From Ctena decussata (Eukaryota; Mollusca; Bivalvia; Lucinida; Lucinidae), in contig OZ022505.1 of the NCBI GenBank assembly GCA_963989385.1, forward strand, positions 60,081,737 to 60,145,736: a stretch of DNA of 64,000 bases, read 5' to 3'. Within the stretch, counting starts at the first letter, position 1. Every line of letters begins with the position of its first letter. The notes below the pieces were generated by a model, which saw only the letters and a list, made by a program, of their open reading frames with translations, was not told where the DNA came from and searched no databases. A program made the translations under genes and the position numbers. Shown piece after piece: positions 12,663-23,307 of the stretch.

Positions 12663-14225
12663 CATCTATCCCAAAATTTAGGATCCCTGTGGTTATTTTT
12701 ATTTTTATTTTTTTTTCGTTAATCTTGCAGCTCTTGGATTACATCATTGATAATCAAGGGTCGGTTATATTTGCCCGTGCATTTTATGCTCATCTCTTTA
12801 AACGTTATGAGCCTTGTCTGGGCAAAATATGTTTGACACTATACGCAAACAGTGGGTACCAAGATAAGTCTATGCAACTGCGTAGTCTGTCAGAGTTAGT
12901 GCAGTTCACCGTTTGATTTCTAGAAGGCATACTTATTGCGCCTAACCTGTTCTGATTGTGCTAGTGCACAGACTAGTCTGGACATAGGTGTTTTGCATAC
13001 ACCACAAGGCTGACTTTATCACGACACGATTCAAATGGCCTGAGCAAGGAAAAAATGTGCTTCAGCCCATAATATTTGCAACGAAATGTGTGTGTATACG
13101 CAACCAGGAGGTACCAAGATATGTCTATGCTCATGTGTAGTCTACCCTGCTCTGATTGCGCATGCGTCTAGTCAAGACATGCGCGTTTTGCTTATGAAAT
13201 AAGACTGGACAGTTTTATCACGACACGAGGTATGCGCAAGGAAAAATGTATTTCACCCCATCTTAGGAAAAGCGAATGCAGTCCCATTAGTGTCTTTTCT
13301 TTTCGCACTCTTTACGGCGCCACAGTGTATGATGCTCAAGATTACTTATACATGTTGTGAACGCTTACATGTTACCACAGACTGGGCTGATTCTTCTCGT
13401 GGCATGTGGCAATTTTCCGAAGGTGCGGCTCTTGGGTTACATCATTGACAATCATATAATCAAGGGTCGATCTTATTTTCACGTGCATTTTACGCTCATC
13501 TCTTGTTTTGAATGTTATAAGCCCTGTCCGGGTAAAATATGTTTGACGCTATACGCAAACAGTAGGTACCAGGATAAGTCCATGCAGCTGCGTTGTCTGT
13601 CAGAGTTAGTGCAGTGCATCGTTTACGAGAGAGCCTGCACTGCTTAGACTAGTCAAAAAAGTGTATTACTTACTGGAATTAGTTTGACTTACATGCACTT
13701 ACTGAGCAGACTGTGCATATGCGCAGTTCGCAAATGCTCATCTGATGACTTTCTTCGCGTGGGGCAACACTAAATATTCCAGCCACATTCAATGATAACA
13801 GATTTATTCCTCATGCTCAGCTGACACACAACGCTGACACAACGTCGTGTCATTAACGTTGGTTAAACGTCACTATGCCGTTGCCGTTGAATTAACGTTG
13901 ATATTCGGACGATTACTTTTTACAATAAAGACAAAGCTGATCATATGAGGCGCGAATTAGTACTCCGAAATAAAGAGGCTGATCGAAGATGTTTTGCCAT
14001 AGTTTAATCGATGATCACAAAACATCGAATCACATTGAATCAACGTTGATTCGATGATGATTCATTTTTTTGTCTGCTCGCATAATGAGACTGAAATGCA
14101 AACAGCGCAGATCCTGATACGACTGCTCTACGTGTGTCCCAGTATTAAGAACTGCAGGATAGGCTGTTACTGATCGCAAACTCTCAAAAGTTTCTTTTGT
14201 AAATGTTGAAAATCGGTACTTTGTT

Positions 14226-14294
14226 GTCTACGGCCATAACACATTGAAAACATCGGTTCTCGTCCGATCAAGGAAAATAAGCAACGTCGGGCCC

Positions 14295-14330
<36 letters not shown>

Positions 14331-14345
14331 GGGTGCTGCAGACTT
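14226..14345 (+). rRNA. 5S ribosomal RNA, copy 4 (short unit)
   Basis: A 120-bp 5S gene, 8,328 bp after copy 2. Private changes include CATAACACATT and AAGGAAAATAAGC at the start of box A. The rest of the internal promoter and the T-run are intact. Confidence 0.92.
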
Positions 14346-15177
14346 TTGTCTGCTTTTTTTTTATTTTCTATTTTTATTTCTTTTTCCTTCGATAGTTTTC
14401 TTCCCCTAATTTCACGATCACTGTATGTGTATCTCAAAGCTGTGCAAAGGAAAATACTTTTTCCTCAACGTTTAAGACCGTTTACCGTCTGCTGTGCATT
14501 GTCCACTCGCCCTTCGCTTGTGAGCATGCTGAAAAGTAGTGCATGTTGTTCGCGGTTTTCTGTATACTATCTACTGTCCAGTGAAGTGTCTACAGTCTGT
14601 CTACTGCGTCCTGGATACGATTTACTGCGGCCTGTCTGCTACAACATGCATATGGATGAGGTGTAAGCACAGGGGCATGGGTACAAGGTCGCAGCATGTG
14701 CAGCTGTTTCAGCGCATCTGGACTCTAAAATGATGTACCCTCAACCAAAGTGGAGTCGCACAAACAGATGAAACCAACATAAGCATCATAGTAACCTGCA
14801 CTTTATAGGAGATGAACCCTGGTGGCCCGTAAGAATAATAAAGGATTGCAAAAAATCCTATGTAGCACATACCAAAATCTGGGCAGCAAAACCCACACGC
14901 AGGCACATCCAATTTTCTGTACATTTAAGTTCTGCAATAGTTAGAACAAATAAAAAATAACAAGTAAATTAAAAAGGAAGTTCTGACATTTTTCTTGTCA
15001 ATTTTAGTTTTGTATGATAGAAATGCAGAATTTCTCAATATTGGCAATATGCACAAATTCTGACATTGTTTCTTTTCCCTATAGAATTGCTTCTTTCGTC
15101 TGAAGATCGATGTTAATGAAACGTGGACCTAGAATAAATTAGTTATGACTGTGGGCAGACTTCCAATATCATTATTT

Positions 15178-15414
15178 TGAACCACGACGCGAGAAAACCA
15201 ACAAAGTGGTTGTGCGCCCAGCGCAGACTCAGATAAGCCCGGGCATCCACCCAGTCTGATCAGAGTCTTTGCTATCCACATGAAGGTAGCTTAGACCCTT
15301 AGCCACCGTTAAAGCGCTTAGAAAAGACTGTGATCATACTAGGCGGATGCCCAGGCTGATCTGAGTCTGCGATGGGCGCACTACCACTTTATTGCTTTCT
15401 CGTGTCGCGGCTCA
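15178..15414. mobile_element. TGAGCCGCGAC MITE family, 5S spacer copy 4
   Basis: Same element and site, in the second short unit. Confidence 0.85.
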
Positions 15415-15493
15415 TTTTTTTCTGATTCAGATAAACGGATACCTAATTGGAAGCTCAAGGAGACGGATCAGATCTTCACATTGATACATACTA

Positions 15494-15709
15494 CCCAGCA
15501 GGCACACAACATTATAATGACGTCGCATTGACGTCGACGCAAACATTACATTTCATCGACGTCATTCTGACGTCATGTGCCCGCTGGGAAATACTTTACT
15601 GCCCAGCAGGCACATGACGTCGAAATGACGTCGTTTTAACGTCGATGCGGCATGGTGGCGTCGCATCGACCCCATTTTGACATCATTACGACGTCATGTG
15701 CCTGCTGGG
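15494..15709. repeat. paired CCCAGCAGG palindromic elements, unit 4
   Basis: Same pair (15494-15588 and 15602-15709). A related fragment with only the right-hand end (CCTGCTGGGA) is at about 23340-23400. Confidence 0.83.
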
Positions 15710-17378
15710 TGTCTTGCAATGCTGTTCAAACAATTTCCATCGTTTTAATTTACTCTCTCTATTGGAACACCTTTACATTACCAGATAATTTCTAAATTTA
15801 AACAAATGCTAAGAAGCTGACAGTTAGTCAAAAATACTGATAGGATATGACGCATTGCACATCTTGATCTGATTCTAAAGGGATTTCTCAGATACATCTA
15901 TCCCAAAATTTAGGATCCCTGCTGTTATTTTTATTTATTTTTTGTTAATCTTGCAGCTCTTGAATTACATTGATAATCAAGGGTCGGTTATATTTGCACG
16001 TGCATTTTGATCCAACTGCGTAGTCTGTCAGAGTTAGTGCAGTTCACCGTTTGATTTCTAGAAGGCATACTTATTGCGCCTAACCTGTTCTGATTGTGCT
16101 AGTGCACAGACTAGTCTGGACACAGGTGTTTTGCATACACCACAAGGCTGACGTTATCACGACACGACTCAAATGGCCTGGGCAAGGAAAAAATGTGCTT
16201 CAGCCCATAATATTTGCAACGAAATATGTATGTATTCGCAACCAGGAGGTACCAAGATATGTCTACGCTCATGTGTAGTCTACCCTGCTCTGATTGCGCA
16301 TGCGTCTAGTCAAGACACGCGCGTTTTGCTTATGAAATAAGACTGGTTTTATCACGACACGAGGTATGCGCAAGGAAAAATGTATTTCACCCCATATTGG
16401 GAAAAGCGAATGCAGTCCCATTAGTGTCTTTTCTTTTCGCACTCTTTACGGCGCCACAGTATATGATGCTCAAGATTGCTTATACATGTTGTGAACGCTT
16501 ACATGTTACCACAGACTGGGCTGATTCTTCTCGTCTCATGTGGCAATTTTCCGAGGGTGAGGCTCTTGGGTTACATCATTGACCATCATATAATCAAGGG
16601 TCGCTCTTATTTTCACGTGCATTTTATGCTCATCTCTTGTTTTGAATGCTATGAGCCCTGTCCGGGTAAAATATGTTTGACGCTATACGCAAACAGTGGG
16701 TACCAGGATTAGTCCATGCAGCTGCGTTGTCTGTCAGAGTAAGTGCAGTGCATCGTTTACGAGAGAGCCTGCACTGCTCAGACTAGTCAGAAAAAGTGTA
16801 TTACGTACTGGAATTAGTAAGACGTTGCGTGTTTGACTTTCCATGCACTTACTGAGCAAAGTGTGCATATGCGCAATTCGCAAATGATCATCTAAAGACT
16901 TTCATCGCGTGGCGCAACACTAAATATTCCAACCATATTCAATGATAACAGATTTATTCCTCATGCTCAGCTGACACACAACGCTGACACAACGTCGTAT
17001 CATTAACGTTGGTTAAACGTCACTATGCCGTTGAATTAACGTTGATATTGACGGTTACTTTTTACTTTAGACAAAGCTGATCATATGAGGCGCAAATTAG
17101 TACTCCGAAATAAAGAGGCTTACCGAAGATGTTTTGCAATAGTTTAATCGATGATCACAAAACATCGAATCACATTGAATCAACGTTGATTCGATGGTGA
17201 TTCAACTTTTTTGTCTGCTGGCATGATGAGACTGAAATGCAAACAGCGCAGATCCTGATACGACTGCTCTACTAGGCCTGCAATGTGTGTCCCAGTAGTA
17301 AGAACTGCAGGATAGGCTATTACTGATCGCAAACTCTCAAAAGTACACTTTGTAAATGTTGAAAATCGGTACTTTGTT

Positions 17379-17498
17379 GTCTACGGCCATAATACATTGA
17401 AAACATCGGTTCTCGTCCAATCACGCAAATTAAGCAACGTCGGACCCGGTTAGTACTTGAATGGGTGACCGCCTCGGAATACCGGGTGCTGCAGACTT
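17379..17498 (+). rRNA. 5S ribosomal RNA, copy 5 (array-edge, diverged)
   Basis: A 120-bp 5S copy in the last, most diverged unit. It has changes inside the promoter: GTCGGACCC for GTCGGGCCC and TTGAATGGG for TTGGATGGG (box C), plus CACGCAAATT. The terminator T-run is interrupted (CTTTTCTTT). Decay at an array edge is expected when homogenisation weakens. This copy is the most likely pseudogene of the five. Confidence 0.85.
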
Positions 17499-18337
17499 TT
17501 GTCTGCTTTTCTTTATTTTCTATTTTTATTTCTTCTTCTTTGATAGTTTTCTTCCCCCCAATTTCCCGATCACTGTATATGTACACTGTATCTCAAAGCT
17601 GTGTGAAGGAAAATACTTTTCCCTCTACGTTAAAGACCGTTTACCGTCTGCTGTGCACTGTCCACTTGCCCTTCGCTTTGGATCATGCTGAAAAATAGTG
17701 CATGTTATTCGCGGTTTTCTGTATATTATTTACTGTTCGGTGAAATGTCTACTGTTTGTCTACTGTGTCCCGGATACTGTTTACTGCGGCCTGTCTGCTA
17801 CAACATGCATATGGATGTGGTGCAAGCACAGGGGCATGGGTACAAGATCGCAGCATGTGCGCCTGTGTCAGCGCATCTGGACTCTAAAATGATGTACCTT
17901 CAACCAAAGTGGAGTCGCACAAACAGATGGAACCAACATAAGCATCATAGTAATCTGCACTTAATGGGAGATGAACCCTGGTCGCCCGTAAGAATAATAA
18001 AGGATTGCAAAAATTCCTATGTAGCACATACCTATATTTGGGCAGTAAAACCCACACGCAGGCACATCTAATTTTCTGTACATTTAAGTTCTGCAATAGT
18101 TAAAACAAATGAAAAAATAACAAGTAAATTAAAAAGGCAGTTCTGACATTTTTCTTGTCAATTTTAGTTTTGTATGACAGAAATGCAGAATTTATCAATT
18201 TTGGCAATACGCACAAATTCTGGCATTATTTCTTTTCCCTATAGAATTGCTTCTTTCGTCTGAAGATCTATGTTAATGAAACGTGGACCAAGAATAAATT
18301 AGTTATGACTGTGGGCAGACTTCCAATATCATTATTT

Positions 18338-18565
18338 TGAACCACGACGCGAGAAAACCAACAAAGTGGTTGTGCGCACAGCGCAGCCTCAGATAAGCCC
18401 CGACATCCACCCAGTCTGATCAGAGTCTTTGCTGTCCACATGAAGGTAGCTTAGACCCTTAGCTACCGTTAGAAAAGACTGTAATCATACTAGGCGGATG
18501 CCCAGGCTGATCTGAGTCTGCGATGGGCGCACTACCACTTTGTTGCTTTCTCGTGTCGCGGCTCA
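18338..18565. mobile_element. TGAGCCGCGAC MITE family, 5S array-edge copy
   Basis: Same element in unit 5. Homology to the 5S spacer stops within about 6 bp of its right end (GCGGCTCATTTTT, then unrelated GGCTTGCGG), so the array boundary coincides with this element. Confidence 0.85.
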
Positions 18566-18703
18566 TTTTTGGCTTGCGGTTTCATAAGCCTATGTATTCA
18601 GACAGGTTATGATTTCCTGTCACGCGCACTCAAGCGCAACACGCTGATTTGTTCCCAGCTTTTAGAATGATTCTTAACTAGAGCAAGTGAGCAGGGGCTC
18701 ACG

Positions 18704-19643
18704 TATACCCCCGACCAGCGCCACCGCCTACAGGAAATAAAGTTTACTTGTCATGTAGTCACATATCAATGGGTTCTATCTCATGATTTCATAATAAGCA
18801 AAACAATACAAACTTAAAGTTCACTTTTAACACAAATGGTATATAAATTTCAAAGTCGGTGACCTTGACCTACAGTCAGCAGCAGCAGCAGCCAGATGAA
18901 GTCAACAAAACTGTTTCAACCTTGCAGTAAACCTAGTCACACATCAAAAAGTTCCATTCAAGTGTATTTAAGTATAAGCATACAGATACAACTTAATACA
19001 AAATTGTAACACTAATGTTATATAAATTTCAAAGTCTGTGACCTTGCACTTAGGTTTGCAGCAGCATCCAGATGATGCAAACTAATATGTATCCATGTTA
19101 TAGTAGCACTAAGCACATCTGAACGAATTCCAATAGAAGCTTTCAAAAATTAGAGCAAAAGCAAAATCTTAACCCAAAACTTTAACACAACTGTTGTACA
19201 TATTCTTTAGTCTGAGACCTTGATCTTAGGCCTGCAGCAGCATTCAGGTGCTGCAAACTGGTCAGTTTCCATCTTGTAGTAACACTAAGCACATATCGAT
19301 AAGTTCCAGTAAAGGCTTTCAGGAAAACAGAGCAAAAGCAAAAACTTAACGCAAAACTTTAACGCAACTGTTATACAAATTTCTAAGTCAATGACCTTGA
19401 CCTTTGGCCAGCAGCAGCATCAAGGTGATGCAAACTGATCAGTATCCATACTGTGGTAACACTAAGCACTTATGAACAAGCTCTGGATAACAGAAGCAAA
19501 AGAAAAAACTTAACGCAAAACTTTAATGCAAATGTTAACTTACGTACGGACGAACGAACGAACGGACAGACGGACGAACGTACGAACGGACGGAAAGACA
19601 AAGACTATATACCCCTCGACATACTTCGTATGCCGGGGGTATA
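18704..19643. mobile_element. TATACCCCC TIR element filled with a ~178-bp tandem repeat
   Basis: It starts TATACCCCCGACC and ends GCCGGGGGTATA. The interior holds about four diverged units of roughly 175-180 bp marked by GTGACCTTG, GCAGCAGCA and GATGCAAACT (around 18860, 19036, 19215 and 19390). A GGACGAACG-type short tandem repeat lies near 19547-19600. No transposase frame. No clear target duplication. Confidence 0.55.
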
Positions 19644-20444
19644 ATTACAAGTGGAGAACCAATATATGGAGAGCGTCTGCGGGGCGCAACTTCGTTTGAC
19701 TGCTTCTTTTACCTAAGCACCGTAAAATAACGACACGCCACAAGCTGGCACACCAAATAATCGAACATGTCTAGCATCTTTTGCCTTAATAAAAACTTGA
19801 GTTATTATTACTTTTTATTTATTCATCCGGTGTATTTGAATGTGTCTTCGTTGTCCACTGTGAAATAAGGTCAAATAACGATATGCGCAATTCGCGGGCA
19901 TTATGTAAAATATGGACTGGACTTGGACTCTGGACTTTGAACTCTGGACTGAACCGAACAGAACAGAACAGAACTTTGTTATCACTTCGGACTGTGTTAA
20001 ACCTGGACTTCAGACGTTGTAAAACCTGGCACCGTAAAACACCGTAAAATATTTCCACAATAGTTATTATGCCTGTACAAACAGTGTTGAGTGTAGGTCC
20101 AAGCTAGACTACTGGTTGGAACAGTCTAATCTGGGTCTGTTCCAACAGTCTTATTTTATTTTAAGTTATTTAAAAGCATTTACTGGTTTTACAGTAAAGG
20201 TGTTTGATCGTATTTACTAGATACTATTTCTTATGTTTTCATAAACGTACATTGAAAATCAATTTCTTATTTTTTCATAAACGTACATTGTAAGTCAGTT
20301 TCATGAAAGTGACTTATTGAAAAATATCAGTTCAGGAAACACAACTTGTGTGGGAAAATATCAGTATCTCACAATTGCCATCAAATCGTCCTTTTCTAGG
20401 CCTATGCAGTTTTAATAGTTACCTTCCTTTCTGAATAAAACATA
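19644..20444. other. intergenic, no gene seen
   Basis: About 800 bp without a supportable frame. It holds short direct repeats (GGACT-rich 19917-19975, GAACAGAACAGAACAGAAC), a hairpin around 20110-20150 (TTGGAACAGTCT/GGTCTGTTCCAA) and a diverged tandem pair around 20230-20295 sharing TTTTCATAAACGTACATTG. Confidence 0.6.
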
Positions 20445-20462
20445 CTAAAATTTAGAGGAACC

Positions 20463-20743
20463 GGGCCGCGTAGCGCAGTTGGTAGTGCGTTTTGACTCAA
20501 GAGCCAGAAGTCCCGGGTTCGTTACTCTGTCCGGCCACATACTTTCGTTTCTCCTTCCCCTGTATCAAGAAGGGCAGTTGTCAGTTACTGGTGAAAGTAT
20601 GACAATGTGCACATAGTACCGGTTATCGCTTAGAAGGTCTAAGCCAGCCCAGGAATAGTGTGGTTAGGGTAATAGACCGTCCCGACATTACCACAGCTTT
20701 TTATCGTGGATGTAAAACAATAAAATAACAACAAAACAACAAC
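20463..20743 (+). mobile_element. tRNA-derived SINE, copy 1
   Basis: The tRNA-like head has box A TAGCGCAGTTGG (about 20471) and box B GGGTTCGTTAC (about 20515). A body shared with copy 2 follows (AAGAAGGGCAGTTGTCAGTT, CTTAGAAGGTCTAAGCC, GACCGTCC), then an AACAAC-rich tail. Imperfect flanking repeats TACTAAAATTTAGAGGA and TACTAACATATAGAAGA look like an aged target duplication. It would be Pol III transcribed and mobilised by a LINE. Confidence 0.85.
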
Positions 20744-20928
20744 TACTAACATATAGAAGACTTCTTTTTTCTTTTGCATTAAATCCCTAATGACAAAATT
20801 TGTGATGACCAAGGACAGCACGCAATATTCTGAAAATAAACATCCTTTGGAAGCAACAAAAATACACTAATTCCTTCATTGACTTGTAATCATTACCAAT
20901 TACCAGTTATACTCTATACCACAGGCTT

Positions 20929-21211
20929 GCTGGGTCGCATAGTGCAGTCGGTGGCGCGTCAGACTAAAAAAAACAGAGGTCCCGGGTTCGATATACGGTC
21001 CGGCCACTTACTCTCGTTTCCGCTTCCACTGAGTCAAGAAGGGCAGTTGTCAGTTACTGGCGAAAGTAAGTGCACTTAGTACTAGTTGACCGCTTAGGAT
21101 GGCTAAGCCTGCCCAGGAATATTGTAGTTGAATTAACCGACCGTCCTGACATGACCATACATGCAGCTGTTTACCATGGATGTAAAACAATGACACAACA
21201 ACAACAACAAC
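20929..21211 (+). mobile_element. tRNA-derived SINE, copy 2, with 13-bp target duplication
   Basis: Box A TAGTGCAGTCGG, box B GGGTTCGATATAC, the same body as copy 1 and an ACAACAACAACAACA tail. Perfect 13-bp flanking repeats ATACCACAGGCTT (20916-20928 and 21212-21224) define both ends, so this copy is full length. Confidence 0.92.
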
Positions 21212-21224
21212 ATACCACAGGCTT

Positions 21225-21712
21225 TACCAGTTCTTATACCGAACTCAGTGATGACAAAATACCCAAAAGAATAAGCTGAATATTTGAAGACTATCTATGG
21301 CAACTGTTTGGGAAGGAACTATTATTTTCATTATAACCTCCTCTGAGAGTCTCAGTGGTAGTCAGCTTTTAAATGTGCTCCACCAGAAACAAGGAGGAAA
21401 ACAGTCACAAAAGTTTAATCCCCCTTGTAATAATAGCCATTGTTGCGAACAGTAAGAGTTTTGTTCCTACCAATCTGTCACAAATGAGGCTGGTAGGATG
21501 AACTTCTTCCACTATTTCCTTCTCATATCAGAAATCAAAAACCATATAGCATCTTACACGTAAGAGACTTGTAAAAGTACTTTCCCAATGTAAGATGTTT
21601 TTTTTTTCAACATCAAGACATGACGATCTTATAATAAACATAACTTTGTCCTAACCGAACAGTTCAGGGAACATAGCAATCAAATTCCCGTCCTTCTGTC
21701 TCTGTCCGTATA
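21225..21712. other. intergenic, no gene seen
   Basis: Ordinary AT-rich sequence; no frame, RNA or repeat that I can support. Confidence 0.5.
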
Positions 21713-21950
21713 TGAGCCGCGACACGAGAAAACTAACAATGTGGTTGTGCGCCCAAGGTAGACTCAGATCAGACTGGGCATCCGCCCAGTTTACTCAGTC
21801 TCTTCTTTATGTGCTCAAAGGGTAGCTTAGGGTCTAAGCTACCTCCATGCGGTCAGCGAAGGCTCTGATCAGACTGGGCGTATGCCCAGGCTGATCTGAG
21901 TCTGCGCTGGGCGCACAACCACATTGTTGGTTTTGTCGTGTCGCGGCTCA
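21713..21950. mobile_element. TGAGCCGCGAC MITE, full length, TA flanks
   Basis: A 238-bp near-palindrome from TGAGCCGCGACACGAG to GTCGTGTCGCGGCTCA, flanked by TA on both sides (21711-21712 and 21951-21952). Length and TA flanks match the copy at 44310. Confidence 0.92.
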
Positions 21951-21952
21951 TA

Positions 21953-22869
21953 TTAGTATGTTCATAACATTTTCTTGTCCACTCTGTAACTTGAATACCC
22001 TTTGAACTATTTTCATTTTACGCTTCACCAGTTATGCGTAGTCCATTTGCTCCAAAGTACATACAAAGTTCTGCTTAGTTTCACAAAATAAATAAATAAA
22101 TAAACAAATAAACGAAGTAACTCCCAGTAAATCTTCTAAGGTCCTAAAATTTCTTATATAACAATACATAACAGTTTACGAAAATCCTTATTATTAAATG
22201 CTTTTATGAAATATTTTTCATTAGCAGTAATACAAAAAATGACCTTTTACTGAAGGTTATCATATGATTGTCAGAACAGCCGAATGTAGCGTAACCTCAT
22301 TGTTTACTACAGTTGTGGACGTTTTTAAATGAAGAAAGTTTCTCCAATTAGATACCATCTCAAGACTACAAACCATAAACCACAAAATACCACAAACATT
22401 GAACTACATGTATTTCAGAAACAAAGCCCTAACTTGACAAGCCTATTCTTTTAAAAGGAAACTTTATTGAAATTCTTCAGACGTAAATTTTGTCGTCTGC
22501 TTTATTGGCGCATTAAGGGTTAAACCACTTGATCTCCATTTTCAAGATGTCTGTAGATGGACTCAACGATTTTAACAATAGGGAAAGTACAGACTGAACC
22601 ATTGTGAAACTATGGGGAAGCCATTTAACGGAATAAATACAGAAATTGCTGATTAGCATGGTCGTGCTGTTCAGATCGCGACATATTAATTCACGACGGC
22701 GAAGCCGAAACTAATTAATATTCACATCTTCCAGGGCGACACGTGTTAATCAGCGATAATTTGCCGGTAAAGAAAAATAATTATGATTCTATCAGATAGC
22801 ATTATATAGAATGATATGGAACATTATTGCGACGTTTCAAAAAAAGACTCTTGTAGCGGACATCGACAA
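21953..22869. other. intergenic, no gene seen
   Basis: AT-rich sequence with an AAATA short tandem run near 22087-22110. An inverted motif around 22650-22760 (GCTGATTAGCATG... CGTGTTAATCAGC) is suggestive of another decayed TIR element. No coding frame supported. Confidence 0.45.
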
Positions 22870-23307
22870 AAGTATATGTTTATATTTACATTCTTGGAAG
22901 CCCTATAGTAAACCATTGGAACGTAATGTAGTTTACATTCCAATAATTACACTGAGACACGCGACGTCAATGACGTCAAAATAAACAATATCTTTATACA
23001 ACCTGATTGGACGTCAGCAACGTCATGACGTCATGCATGCCGTTCTGCTGTTAGCAGAAAAAACTGCGTGTACATGTTTTACTGCTTCAATTTTAGCTCT
23101 TATATAGGATTTTTCATGAAAGATTTGATTAAAACGAATGTAAATATAAGCAATGAACTTAATTTTTCTGAGGTTTATTGAAGTGTAAACTACATTGGGT
23201 CACTAGCACAGTTTACATGAAACCCTTCGGAGTTCATTCACTTTGCACGTGACCCAATGTAATTTACACTTCGATAAACCTCAGAAAAATGAAATTCATT
23301 CCTTAAA
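22870..23307 (+). repeat. TGACGTCA-rich hairpin element, copy A
   Basis: It shares about 400 bp with 47888-48270 in inverse orientation: TTACATTCTTGG, GTAAACCATTGGAACGTAAT, GACGTCAATGACGTCA, CTGCTGTTAGCAG, TATATAGG, and a terminal hairpin TCTGAGGTTTATTGAAGTGT / ACACTTCGATAAACCTCAGA. Here the hairpin loop carries an extra GGGTCAC...GTGACCC segment. Probably a non-autonomous mobile element; no frame. Confidence 0.7.

Larger units (their letters stand above)
1..18571 (+). repeat. 5S rDNA higher-order tandem array
   Basis: The same spacer landmark (CCGAGGGTGCGGCTC or a close variant) recurs at 1, 5091, 8322, 13417 and 16551, and a 5S gene occurs once per unit at 826, 5898, 9147, 14226 and 17379. 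Units alternate long (about 5090 bp) and short (about 3130-3230 bp), so the real period is about 8.3 kb. Unit 1 is nearly identical to unit 3, and unit 2 to unit 4. Unit 5 is more diverged and is cut off. The window starts inside the array, which therefore continues to the left. Long and short units differ by a 1.83-kb insertion. Confidence 0.93.
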
